Shown here: positions 37,058-45,105 of the stretch, piece by piece
Position numbering within the stretch: position 1 is the first letter of the stretch
How the letters are laid out: every line of letters starts with the position of its first letter
From: Bacilli bacterium
Lineage (GTDB): Bacteria; Bacillota; Bacilli; RF39; UBA660
Direction of reading: 5' to 3'
Length of the DNA: 64,000 bases
Assembly: GCA_017525855.1 (NCBI GenBank)
Contig: JAFXSE010000001.1
Coordinates: forward strand, 1 to 64,000
The notes under the pieces: generated by a model
The model's database searches: none
Seen by the model: the letters and a program-made list of their open reading frames with translations, nothing else
Told to the model about the DNA's origin: nothing
Translations under genes and position numbers: made by a program

Positions 37058-37885
37058 ATGGAAGGACAAATAGTTAAAATTATAAAAGATTTACATGTTG
37101 TAAGTTGTAATAAAGAGATATTTAATTGTAAATGTCGTGGGAAAATACGTAATATTAAAGTGGTACCTTTAGTTGGTGATTATTGCGTATTTGATCCTTC
37201 AAAGTTGGTTATTGAAGAAATACTTCCAAGAAAAAATGAGTTTCAAAGACCACCAGTTAGTAATATTACACAAGCTATTATTGTAACTAGTATGGTTGAA
37301 CCTCTTTTTTCGTTGAATTTATTAGATAGATTTTTAGTTACTATGAAATTACATGGGATTGAAGCAATTATTTGTATTACAAAAGAGGATATTGCTTCTT
37401 CAGAAAAAAAAGAGGAAATAAATAATTATTTGTCTTATTATAAAAAAATAGGTTATAAGGTTATTTCTAATCAGGATTTAGAAAGTATTCAGAAGGTTTT
37501 ATCTCATAATACGACTGTTTTTACAGGACAAACTGGTGCTGGAAAGAGTACTTTGCTTAATAAATTAAATCCTAATTTAAAATTGGAAACTGGAGATATT
37601 TCTCAGGCTTTAGGAAGAGGTAAACATACAACTAGAGTAGTTAGTTTATTTGAAGTAAATGGGGGAAAAGTATTAGATACTCCTGGTTTTTCATCTTTAG
37701 AATTTGGTGATAGTACAAGGGAAGATATTAAGAAGTCTTTTATTGAGTTTTCTCATTATTCTTGTCCATTTAGTGATTGCTCTCATGTTAATGAGAAAGA
37801 GTGCTCTGTTAAAAAAGCTGTTAGTGATGGAAAAATCTTAATGAGTAGATATGAAAATTATATTAAATTTATAGAAAAGAGGTAA
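37058..37885 (+). CDS. rsgA: Ribosome small-subunit GTPase RsgA
   Basis: Circularly permuted GTPase of 275 residues that helps late 30S maturation. N-terminal OB fold (GQIVKII...CKCRGKIRN), permuted G motifs with TKED (G4) before GQTGAGKST (G1, about 157-165) and DTPGFSS (G3), then a C-terminal zinc site with CPFSDCSHVNEKEC. GGGAGG precedes the ATG. Same place as Bacillus rsgA, between prkC and rpe. Confidence 0.97.
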   Translation: MEGQIVKIIKDLHVVSCNKEIFNCKCRGKIRNIKVVPLVGDYCVFDPSKLVIEEILPRKNEFQRPPVSNITQAIIVTSMVEPLFSLNLLDRFLVTMKLHGIEAIICITKEDIASSEKKEEINNYLSYYKKIGYKVISNQDLESIQKVLSHNTTVFTGQTGAGKSTLLNKLNPNLKLETGDISQALGRGKHTTRVVSLFEVNGGKVLDTPGFSSLEFGDSTREDIKKSFIEFSHYSCPFSDCSHVNEKECSVKKAVSDGKILMSRYENYIKFIEKR

Positions 37886-37890
37886 TGTTT

Positions 37891-38517
37891 ATGTTAGTTT
37901 CAACATCTTTTCTAAGTAGTCAAAATCCAGCTAAAGATTTACGATTACTTAATGAAACAGATACAGATTTTATACATGTTGATGTAATGGATGGTATATT
38001 TGTTCCTGGTAGAACTATGCCTTGGAAAGAAATGCGTAAGATTTATAAATATACATCTAAAAGACTTGATGTTCATTTAATGGTTGAGAATCCTTCAAAA
38101 TTAATCAAGAAATATGCAACTCTAAACTCAGAGTATATTACTATTCATGTAGAAACTGAGAATGTAGAGGATAATTTAAAATTAATAAAAAGTTACGCTA
38201 TTAAATGTGGCCTTGCTATTAATCCGGAAACAAAAGTTAAGGATTTAGTACCATATTTACCACTTGTTGATTTAATTCTTGTTATGAGTGTTGAACCTGG
38301 AAAAGGTGGACAAGCTTTTATTCCTAAGACAAAACAAAAAATAAAAGAAATTACTAAGTTATTAAAGGAATATAATAAAGAAGAGGTAGTTATTAGTGTA
38401 GATGGTGGTATAAATGATGAGACTAAAAAGAATTGTGGGGATGCTACTATTTTAGTATCTGGAAGTTTTATATTATTAGGTGATGATTATCAAGAAAGAA
38501 TAAATAAATTAAGATAG
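37891..38517 (+). CDS. rpe: Ribulose-phosphate 3-epimerase
   Basis: Interconverts ribulose 5-phosphate and xylulose 5-phosphate in the pentose phosphate pathway. TIM barrel of 208 residues: VSTSFLSS, HVDVMDGIFVP (metal-binding His and Asp), LDVHLMV, ITIHVE, GLAINPETK, LVMSVEPGKGGQAF, and VDGGI with ILVSGSFIL. ATG 37891 is chosen over ATG 37885 because AGAGG lies 8 bases before it; the earlier codon is only two to three bases from the site and overlaps the rsgA stop. Confidence 0.95.
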   Translation: MLVSTSFLSSQNPAKDLRLLNETDTDFIHVDVMDGIFVPGRTMPWKEMRKIYKYTSKRLDVHLMVENPSKLIKKYATLNSEYITIHVETENVEDNLKLIKSYAIKCGLAINPETKVKDLVPYLPLVDLILVMSVEPGKGGQAFIPKTKQKIKEITKLLKEYNKEEVVISVDGGINDETKKNCGDATILVSGSFILLGDDYQERINKLR

Positions 38518-38528
38518 GGAGATATATT

Positions 38529-39296
38529 ATGAATCAAGAAAATAATAATAATAGCAATATTAATAATAATAATGCTGTTAATCAAAATAATGGTAAAAGT
38601 CAAAATACTATTAATAATGTTATTCCGCCAGTTTCATCAACACTACCTAAACCACAAGTTGTAAATACTTCTGTAAATCAAGTAAAGGAGAATGTTGTTC
38701 CTAATCCAGTCGTTGTTGAAAAGCAAAATAATCAGGAGCCTCCAAAAAAAGAAGGAGTCTTTAAATATATTTTAGTTTTTATTTTTCTAATAGGAATTGT
38801 TTTATTTGTTTTCTTTCTTCCTCAAATATCTGAAATAATTAAAGAAAAACAAAAGAATTCAAATAAGTCTACTAGTTCTGATTTGATTGATAATGGAACT
38901 CTTATATGTGAGAAAAAACATTCAACTGATGAAACAGATATTTATTATGATTTTAGTTTTTTATTTAATGATAGAAAGTTAGAAACTTCAACTTTAGAAA
39001 CTAGAATAGAAAGTATTAATACAGATTATCTTACTAAAAGAAAAGAGGAATGTGATTTAATAAGTTCTATATCTGATAGTATATCAGGAGTAAGTGTTAG
39101 TTGTGATTTTTCAAGTGGAGTTTTAAAAATAAAAGAAGAATATACTCATAAAAGTATTTCAACAGATAATTTAACAGCTTATACAGAAGCTGGTGGTACA
39201 TATCCAGAATTTGAATATCATAAAAATATTTATGATATTAAATCCTCTTTATTAAAAGATGGTTATGATTGTGATGTAACGTCTGTACAAGAATGA
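38529..39296 (+). CDS. Hypothetical Asn-rich membrane protein, 255 aa
   Basis: Not recognised. Residues 1-75 are an Asn/Gln-rich, unordered cytoplasmic tail; one membrane helix spans about 78-100 (FKYILVFIFLIGIVLFVFF); the outer domain (about 110-255) has paired Cys (LICEKK, ECDLI, SVSCDFS, DGYDCDV) and alternating strands, suggesting a small disulfide-linked or lipoprotein-like fold. It follows rpe by 11 bp and its stop overlaps the start of the 3D-domain gene, so all are one operon. Confidence 0.6.
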   Translation: MNQENNNNSNINNNNAVNQNNGKSQNTINNVIPPVSSTLPKPQVVNTSVNQVKENVVPNPVVVEKQNNQEPPKKEGVFKYILVFIFLIGIVLFVFFLPQISEIIKEKQKNSNKSTSSDLIDNGTLICEKKHSTDETDIYYDFSFLFNDRKLETSTLETRIESINTDYLTKRKEECDLISSISDSISGVSVSCDFSSGVLKIKEEYTHKSISTDNLTAYTEAGGTYPEFEYHKNIYDIKSSLLKDGYDCDVTSVQE

Positions 39297-40015
39297 TGAA
39301 AAGAATTATTTTTGTAATTTTAATATTTTCTTTAGCTAGTATTTCAATTTATTATTCTTGTTATGTTAATACAAGTAATTTCTCTATTAATATAGGTAAT
39401 AATGTTAAAGTAATTAGCACCTCTTTTTTAGAGAAAGTTGTTGATAAAGAAGAAATTCCTGAAGAAAATAAGGAATTATTAGATAAAGAAGAAAAGACAG
39501 ATGTTGTTTCTTTTGATAATAATAAAGAGATTAAAACTCCTGTAGAAGAAAAAAGTACTGAACAAGGTAATCAGGAGAGTAAAGAGGTAAGTACTACAAT
39601 TGTAGATGATTCAAAAAAAATGGAAAGTAGTGAATTAGATAGTGTTTATGTAGGACTAAAATTTGAAGGTAGTATGACTGCTTATGGTAAAGATTGTTGT
39701 AGCAGTGATCTTGAAAGACAGGGTATAACAGCAACTGGATTTGATTTAAAAAATAGTCTTACTTATAATGATCCTGTTTATGGAAGTGTTAGGATAGTAG
39801 CTTCTGATAAAAACTTTAAGTATTATTCAATTATTAAAGTAAATGATCCGATAGATGGAGTGTATAATGTTATTGTGTTAGATAGAGCTGGTAGTGTAAT
39901 AGGATTAAATAAAGTGAAAAAATTCGATTTAGCTGTTGAAAGTGAAGCGTTTGCTGCTCACAATTATGGGGTACATAGAAATGTTTCTTTTGAAGTTTTA
40001 AGAGTTGGTAAATAA
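39293..40015 (+). CDS. 3D-domain protein (MltA/YuiC-type), membrane-anchored
   Basis: This 240-residue protein has an N-terminal membrane helix (about 3-22), a charged Lys/Glu linker (45-115), and a C-terminal 3D domain (about 127-240). The domain reads GSMTAYGKDCC, QGITATGFDL, DPVYGSVRIVASD, NVIVLDRAGSVIG and KKFDLAVESEAF, with the Asp residues that name the fold. 3D domains occur in lytic transglycosylase-like enzymes (MltA, resuscitation-type YuiC) that cut peptidoglycan. An active Asp is present in KKFDLAVE. It would act outside the membrane on the wall. Overlaps the previous gene by 4 bp; closed by a terminator. Confidence 0.82.
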   Translation: MMKRIIFVILIFSLASISIYYSCYVNTSNFSINIGNNVKVISTSFLEKVVDKEEIPEENKELLDKEEKTDVVSFDNNKEIKTPVEEKSTEQGNQESKEVSTTIVDDSKKMESSELDSVYVGLKFEGSMTAYGKDCCSSDLERQGITATGFDLKNSLTYNDPVYGSVRIVASDKNFKYYSIIKVNDPIDGVYNVIVLDRAGSVIGLNKVKKFDLAVESEAFAAHNYGVHRNVSFEVLRVGK

Positions 40016-40016
40016 G

Positions 40017-40042
40017 GAAAAGTCAATACTTTTCTTTTTATT
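40017..40042 (+). terminator. Terminator of the fmt-prkC-rpe operon
   Basis: Arms GAAAAGT (40017-40023) and ACTTTTC (40028-40034), loop CAAT, T tract. Confidence 0.8.
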
Positions 40043-40075
40043 TGTATATGATTATAATTATATTGGAGGTAGCGT

Positions 40076-42220
40076 ATGAATGATGCAATTATAGAACAAA
40101 TCGCAAGTGAAGAAAAAATAACTAAAAAACAAGTAGAGGTTGTATTACAATTATTAAAAGAAGGAAATACAATACCCTTTATAGCTCGTTATAGAAAAGA
40201 AATGACTAATGCTTTGGATGAGGAGCAAATAAGAAAAATAAGTGATGTATATCAGTATCAGTTAAATTTATATAATCGTAAGGAAGATGTTATTAGATTA
40301 ATAGATGAAAAAGGTTTATTGACTGAAGAATTAAAAGCAGAGATTTTAAAGTGTAATAAATTGGTAGAAGTAGAAGATTTATATAGACCATATAAGGAAA
40401 AGAAAAAGACTAAAGCTACTGAGGCAATAAAGAATGGATTAGAGCCTTTAGCTAAAAAAATAATGTCTTTTCCTGTTGACGGTAATATAGAAAATCTTGT
40501 TAAACCATATATAAATGAAAATGTTAAAGATATAGAATCTGCAGTGGAGGGTGCTTCTTATATTATTGCAGAGTGGATTAGTGATAATGCAAGTTTTAGG
40601 AAATTTATTAGATCTTATATTTATAAAAATTCTTCTCTTGTTACAAAAAAGAAGAAAAATGAACTTGATAAAGATTTAGTTTATGAAATGTATTATGATT
40701 ATCAAGAAAATATTAGAAGTATTAAAGCTCATAGAGTAATGGCTGTTAATAGAGCTGAAAAAGAAGGCGTAATTTCAGTTAGTATTAATTATGATAAAGA
40801 AGGTATTATTAGTTTTTTAACTAAAAGATTAGTTAAGAATGAAAAAAGCTTTGTGGTTGAAATAGTAAAGAATTCTATTTTAGATTCTTTAAAGAGACTT
40901 ATTTTACCTAGTGTTGAAAGAGAAGTTAGAACTGAATTAAAAGAAAAGGCTGAAGTTGTTTCTATTGATAATTTTTCAAATAATGTAGAAAAATTATTAC
41001 TTACTCCTCCAATGAAAGAGAAGGTTGTACTTGGTTATGATCCGGCATTTAGGACTGGTTGTAAATTGGCTGTACTTGATCCTACTGGGAAACCATTAGA
41101 AATTGCTGTAATATATCCTACAGAACCACATTTAAAAATAGAAGAGTCTAAAAAGAAAGTGTTGGAATTAATTGATAAATATGGTATTGATATTATAGCT
41201 ATTGGAAATGGTACTGCTTCTCGTGAAAGCGAAGCCTTTATTGCTAGTGTTATTAAAGAGGCTAAAAGACATGTTGATTATATAATAGTAAATGAAGCAG
41301 GAGCTTCGGTCTATTCAGCTAGTAAACTTGCAATTTCTGAGTTTCCAGATTTAACAGTAGAAAAAAGAAGTGCTATTAGTATTGGAAGAAGACTTCAAGA
41401 TTCTCTTTCAGAGCTTGTTAAAATCGATCCTAAAAGTATAGGAGTTGGTCTTTATCAACATGATGTATCAGAAAAAAAACTGGATGAATCATTAACTTTT
41501 GTTGTTGAAAAAACAGTTAATTCTGTAGGAGTTAATATTAATACTGCAAGTAGAAGTCTACTTTCTTATGTGTCAGGGTTAACTAAAAAAGCAATTGATG
41601 AAATTTTGAAAGTAAGAGATCAATTTGGTAAATTTGTAAGTCGTGAACAAGTGAGAAAATTAAAAAGTATGACTCCTAAAGTATATGAACAGTCTATTGG
41701 TTTTATTAGAATACTTGATGGTGAAAACCCTTTTGATAAAACTTCAATTCATCCTGAAAGTTATGATGCTGCAACTAAACTGTTAAATATTTTAGGTTTT
41801 AGTCCTTCAGATATTGGTTCTGTTGAATTAAAAGATGCTTTAAATCTTGATCTAGAAGAATATAGTAAAAAGTTAGATATAGATAAGTTTACATTAGAAG
41901 ATATTATAAAATCTTTAATTTCGCCTGAAAGAGATCCAAGAGATGATATACCAAAACCACTTCTTAGAAGTGATATATTAAAAATAGAAGATTTACATAT
42001 TGGAGATAAGTTACAAGGAACTGTTAGAAATGTTGTTGATTTTGGTTTATTTATTGATATTGGACTTCATAATGATGGACTTGCTCATATATCAAAATTA
42101 AGTAAAGAATATATTAAACATCCAGCTGATTTGTTTAGTGTTGGAGATATAGTTGATTGTTATGTTGATAGTATTTCAATTGAAAAAGAAAAAGTTAGTT
42201 TAACATTATTAGAAAATTAG
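40076..42220 (+). CDS. tex: RNA-binding transcription accessory protein Tex
   Basis: This 714-residue protein has the full Tex architecture: N-terminal helix-turn-helix (EEKITKKQVEVVLQLL, TIPFIARYRKEMTNALDE), a YqgF RNase H-like domain (VLGYDPAFRTGCKLAVLD, AIGNGTASRE, ASVYSASKLA), paired helix-hairpin-helix units (GVNINTASRSLLSYVSGL, SREQVRKLKSMTPKV) and a C-terminal S1 domain (about 640-710, GDKLQGTVRNVVDFGLFIDIG). Tex binds nucleic acid and relates to Spt6; its precise bacterial role is unsettled. GGAGG precedes the ATG. Confidence 0.96.
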   Translation: MNDAIIEQIASEEKITKKQVEVVLQLLKEGNTIPFIARYRKEMTNALDEEQIRKISDVYQYQLNLYNRKEDVIRLIDEKGLLTEELKAEILKCNKLVEVEDLYRPYKEKKKTKATEAIKNGLEPLAKKIMSFPVDGNIENLVKPYINENVKDIESAVEGASYIIAEWISDNASFRKFIRSYIYKNSSLVTKKKKNELDKDLVYEMYYDYQENIRSIKAHRVMAVNRAEKEGVISVSINYDKEGIISFLTKRLVKNEKSFVVEIVKNSILDSLKRLILPSVEREVRTELKEKAEVVSIDNFSNNVEKLLLTPPMKEKVVLGYDPAFRTGCKLAVLDPTGKPLEIAVIYPTEPHLKIEESKKKVLELIDKYGIDIIAIGNGTASRESEAFIASVIKEAKRHVDYIIVNEAGASVYSASKLAISEFPDLTVEKRSAISIGRRLQDSLSELVKIDPKSIGVGLYQHDVSEKKLDESLTFVVEKTVNSVGVNINTASRSLLSYVSGLTKKAIDEILKVRDQFGKFVSREQVRKLKSMTPKVYEQSIGFIRILDGENPFDKTSIHPESYDAATKLLNILGFSPSDIGSVELKDALNLDLEEYSKKLDIDKFTLEDIIKSLISPERDPRDDIPKPLLRSDILKIEDLHIGDKLQGTVRNVVDFGLFIDIGLHNDGLAHISKLSKEYIKHPADLFSVGDIVDCYVDSISIEKEKVSLTLLEN

Positions 42221-42283
42221 TGTTTAGCATTGCTTTTTTTCTTTTTTTTTGATTAAATATAATTAATAGTAGGAGTGTGTGTT

Positions 42284-43426
42284 ATGGAGAATACAAAAGG
42301 GTTAGGGTTAGAAAAACAAAAAGTTTTTAGATATTATAGACGTATTACAATATCTTTAATTTTCTTTATTTTATGTCTTTCTATATGGACGACTATGCTT
42401 AATAATGTTGATTGGACATTTAGTGATATTTTATTTGAATTAATATCATTAGTAGTTATAACTATTTCTGGTATGTTTGGTAATGTAGTAAATAATTTTT
42501 CATTATTTCATTTAAGAACTATAAAGATGACACCAGAGAGATTGAAGTCAGTACTTATTGGGTTGTTTTTTCCTTTAGTTTTTATTTTATATATTATGAT
42601 TACTCATGATAGTTTTATGCAATATGTTAGAAATATTTCTTTACATAATTTTATTACATTATTAGTTTATTCGTTGCCTGTAGCCATTATAATTTCACTT
42701 ATTATTTATTTAAGTTATGTTTTGGTGGGCCCTAAATATAAGAGATGTAAGGTTCCAGAGTATGAGGAGAAAATAGAGGCTAGTTTGGATAATTATAAAT
42801 ACTTGTCTATAAATGTTGTTACTGTTGTTACATTTATATCTATGTGGATTAAAGTATCTCTTAATAAAAATTGGAGATTAGATTCTATTACGACTGAAAT
42901 TGTTGTATTATTAGTTGTTTTTGTAATGAAGGTAATAGCTAATTCTAAAAATAAATTAAAATGGTATCATTCAGAAAAAATTAAAATTAATAAATACTTC
43001 GTTTTAGCGTTATTTATACCTTATTGTTCAGTTTTAATTTCAGCTTTATTAAGTAGTAGTTTTAGAACAAGAATTTCAGTACTTGGTGTTAATAATGTTA
43101 TATCTCTTTTAGTATTCTTATTACCATTATTTATAGTTATTGATATAGCTTTATTCTATATTTTAAAATTATTAGCTCGTATTTCTGATGATAATAAAAA
43201 AGAAAAGAAAATACCTACTAAAAAACAACAAATAAGAAATGAAAATATTATTATTTCATTTTCATTAACTGTTATTTCTATATTGTTGTTATTTATATAT
43301 ATTTTAACTAATATTTTAACTTTCTTAAATATGGAATTATTGTTACAGTTGTTTACAGTATTAATACCTCTTGGGGTTATAATTTATTTGGTGTTCTATT
43401 ATTCTATTATTAATATTAATAAATAG
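42284..43426 (+). CDS. Hypothetical polytopic membrane protein, 380 aa
   Basis: Not recognised. About ten hydrophobic helices in two similar halves: a set at about 20-160 and another at about 180-380, each set containing a cytoplasmic basic loop (FSLFHLRTIKMTPERLKS; KNKLKWYHSEKIKINKY). No transporter or enzyme signature is visible. ATG 42284 has AGGAG 8 bases upstream; a GTG nine bases earlier overlaps it. Alone between tex and a terminator. Confidence 0.6.
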   Translation: MENTKGLGLEKQKVFRYYRRITISLIFFILCLSIWTTMLNNVDWTFSDILFELISLVVITISGMFGNVVNNFSLFHLRTIKMTPERLKSVLIGLFFPLVFILYIMITHDSFMQYVRNISLHNFITLLVYSLPVAIIISLIIYLSYVLVGPKYKRCKVPEYEEKIEASLDNYKYLSINVVTVVTFISMWIKVSLNKNWRLDSITTEIVVLLVVFVMKVIANSKNKLKWYHSEKIKINKYFVLALFIPYCSVLISALLSSSFRTRISVLGVNNVISLLVFLLPLFIVIDIALFYILKLLARISDDNKKEKKIPTKKQQIRNENIIISFSLTVISILLLFIYILTNILTFLNMELLLQLFTVLIPLGVIIYLVFYYSIININK

Positions 43427-43452
43427 CTATCTATTGATAGTTATTTTCTTTT
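43422..43452 (+). terminator. Terminator of the polytopic membrane gene
   Basis: Arms AATAGCTATC (43422-43431) and GATAGTTATT (43436-43445) with one G-T pair, loop TATT, then T-rich. Confidence 0.8.
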
Positions 43453-43502
43453 CTTGAAAAAATAGGTGATATGATATATTATAGAATAAGCGTGGAGGAA
43501 TT

Positions 43503-43841
43503 ATGAAAAAGTTTAAGATAGATTCAAAAGATATTAAACCTTTGTTAGAGTGGGATGGTCCTAGTGGTTGTATTGCTACTGATAGAATTGTTGTTGATGG
43601 TTTTAAAGTTGGATATATGTATAGGGAAGAGCCTAATAGTAAATATCCAGATAGTGGATGGAGATTCTTTCAAGGAGAAGAATCTGATGAATATGTAAGT
43701 GATATTCATAATTCTGGTATATATGATTTAAATACTATTTGTAATTATGATCCATCTATTATTCCTTTACTTAAATCTCCGTATGGTACGTGTTATTACA
43801 GAGACAAGATGGGTACATTTAGAGGAGAAAAGCTAAAGTAA
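43503..43841 (+). CDS. DUF2185 (Imm33-type) protein
   Basis: This 112-residue protein contains SGCIATDRIVVDGFKVGYMY, REEP, DSGWRFFQGEESDEYV and NTICNYDPSIIPLL, close to DUF2185 as I recall it. The family is grouped with immunity proteins (Imm33) of polymorphic toxin systems. No toxin gene is adjacent, so it may be a solitary immunity protein or serve an unknown housekeeping purpose. GGAGG precedes the ATG; the next gene starts one base after the stop. Confidence 0.8.
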   Translation: MKKFKIDSKDIKPLLEWDGPSGCIATDRIVVDGFKVGYMYREEPNSKYPDSGWRFFQGEESDEYVSDIHNSGIYDLNTICNYDPSIIPLLKSPYGTCYYRDKMGTFRGEKLK

Positions 43842-43842
43842 T

Positions 43843-44424
43843 ATGAAATATAGTATTGAAGAATTAAAAAGTGTTCTTAAAAGTATTTTGAGTGAAAAAA
43901 GATACAATCATTCTATTTTAGTTATGGAAGAAGCTCAAAGATATGCGCTTAAGTATAAACCTGGTGATAAAGAGTTTTTGGAAAGAGTAAAAAGGGCAGC
44001 TTTGATGCATGATGTTTGTAAAGAAATGACTAGAGAAGAAGTTATTAAGTATGTAGAAGAAAATAATATAGATTTGAATATAGATAAAGAAGAAAATAAA
44101 CCATTGATTCATGGAATAATAGGAGCAGATTTATGTTTTAGAAAGTATGATTTTACTTCTGAGATGGCAAATGCAATAAGATGGCATACAACTGGATCTT
44201 TAAATATGAGTTTAATGGATAAAATAGTTTTTATAGCTGATAAGATTGGTAGAGAAAATTTAGATGATGATTTAAAGAAAATTAGGAATCTTTCATATAA
44301 TAACTTAGATGATGGAATAATTTTGTTTATTGAAAAAAATATAGTTAGATTAAAGAGTAAGGGTATACCTATTATCGATTTGTCTTATAAAGTTGTTGAT
44401 GGGATAAAAGCTAAAAAAAATTAA
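43843..44424 (+). CDS. yqeK: HD-domain hydrolase YqeK
   Basis: HD-domain protein of 193 residues with the YqeK pattern: RYNHSILVMEEAQRYA (first His), RAALMHDVCKEM (His-Asp pair), HGIIGADL, IRWHTTG and MDKIVFIADKIGREN. Firmicute YqeK splits diadenosine tetraphosphate (Ap4A) symmetrically into two ADP, and usually sits beside nadD; nadD is not here. Length fits. Only 1 bp separates it from the DUF2185 gene; the tRNA-Gly promoter follows. Confidence 0.9.
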   Translation: MKYSIEELKSVLKSILSEKRYNHSILVMEEAQRYALKYKPGDKEFLERVKRAALMHDVCKEMTREEVIKYVEENNIDLNIDKEENKPLIHGIIGADLCFRKYDFTSEMANAIRWHTTGSLNMSLMDKIVFIADKIGRENLDDDLKKIRNLSYNNLDDGIILFIEKNIVRLKSKGIPIIDLSYKVVDGIKAKKN

Positions 44425-44431
44425 AAAAGTG

Positions 44432-44459
44432 TTGACAATATTAATTATCTTGGTATAAT
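44432..44459 (+). promoter_or_regulatory. Promoter of tRNA-Gly
   Basis: TTGACA (44432-44437), 16-bp spacer ending TGG, TATAAT (44454-44459), about 20 bp before the tRNA. Confidence 0.8.
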
Positions 44460-44478
44460 TATTATTGTCTACTAATTT

Positions 44479-44552
44479 GCGGATGTAGTTTAATGGTAGA
44501 ACCTCAGCCTTCCAAGCTGACTACGTGGGTTCGATTCCCATCATCCGCTCCA
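44479..44552 (+). tRNA. tRNA-Gly(TCC)
   Basis: Cloverleaf with acceptor GCGGATG pairing CATCCGC, D-loop TTTAATGGTA, anticodon stem TCAGC/GCTGA around loop CTTCCAA (anticodon TCC), T-arm with GGTTCGATTCC, discriminator T and encoded CCA. Its 3' end is the left junction of the integrated element, and the gene is intact. Confidence 0.95.
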
Positions 44553-44558
44553 TTTGAA
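44547..44558 (+). repeat. attL: left 12-bp direct repeat of integrated element
   Basis: GCTCCATTTGAA spans the tRNA-Gly 3' end and six bases beyond. An identical copy lies at 52890-52901. The pair bounds 8.3 kb containing a serine recombinase. Confidence 0.75.
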
Positions 44559-44562
44559 GACA

Positions 44563-44598
44563 ACTTACGGACTAATTAAAGTTCGTAAGTTTTTATTT
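44563..44598 (+). terminator. Terminator of tRNA-Gly supplied by the element
   Basis: Arms ACTTACGGAC (44563-44572) and GTTCGTAAGT (44581-44590), eight-base loop, T-rich run. Confidence 0.8.
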
Positions 44599-44606
44599 TG
44601 CCAGTA

Positions 44607-44619
44607 GTCAGGCTTGGAA
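44607..44619 (+). repeat. 13-bp repeat resembling antisense tRNA-Gly anticodon arm, copy 1
   Basis: GTCAGGCTTGGAA, found again at 50358-50370. With its flanks it matches the reverse complement of the tRNA-Gly anticodon arm apart from single-base indels. It lies in the leader of the 94-residue gene at 44679. Confidence 0.5.
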
Positions 44620-44678
44620 AGGCTTGTTTTACCAAATATAAAGATAATGTTCTCTTTCTAGAAAGGAGGACATTTTTT

Positions 44679-44963
44679 ATGCTTAAATTTAAAACTACCC
44701 AAGAACTCAAACCTAATCCTAAATTACTAGAACTTATTAAAGACTGCACTTATAAAACTAAAAAAGGAAAAGTTAAAGTTCTTGTAAATACTAATTTACA
44801 GTTTATAGAACCAACTGAATATCTAATTACATATCCCATTACTCTTACTATACTTGAATATAAAGTAAATGAAATTAGTAATAAACCATTCTACATTAAA
44901 GAGTATAAAGAAAAGTATAATTTGAAAGAAATTGAATCTTTTTTAAGAAATTTTCAAATTTAG
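44679..44963 (+). CDS. Hypothetical protein of the element, 94 aa
   Basis: Not recognised. Small soluble protein, basic, starting LKFKTTQELKPNPKLLELIKD and ending FLRNFQI. AAAGGAGGAC precedes the ATG, and a CTCTTTC/GAAAGGAG hairpin could hide that site. The stop lies inside the first copy of a 62-bp repeat. Position just before the recombinase suggests a recombination-associated role such as a small accessory or regulatory factor, but there is no motif to prove it. Confidence 0.6.
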   Translation: MLKFKTTQELKPNPKLLELIKDCTYKTKKGKVKVLVNTNLQFIEPTEYLITYPITLTILEYKVNEISNKPFYIKEYKEKYNLKEIESFLRNFQI

Positions 44964-45090
44964 GGTATACTTTTTGCATTTAAATGAGGAAACATGTGAG
45001 AAATATTAATTTTTTTCAAATTTAGGGTTGTTTTTTTGCGCTTTTGTTAGGAAACATATGAGAAGTATTTAATATTTCTCAAAATTTAAG
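44951..45090 (+). repeat. 62-bp direct repeats upstream of the recombinase
   Basis: Copies start at 44951 and 45013 (TTTTCAAATTTAGGG... AGGAAACAT.TGAGAA), with a degenerate partial third near 45075. They could be recombinase or regulator binding sites. Confidence 0.65.
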
Positions 45091-45105
45091 GAAAGGAGGA
45101 AAATT

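Noticed and set aside
42220..42250. Terminator after tex
   Set aside because: T tract is present but the only stem (AGC-GCT) is three base pairs.
44479..44552. tRNA-Gly broken by the integrated element
   Set aside because: The cloverleaf is complete to the encoded CCA; the element joins just past it.
44600..44680. T-box riboswitch in the leader with the tRNA-Gly-like block
   Set aside because: No T-box consensus (AGGGTGG...) or specifier stem I can see; only a short antisense block.
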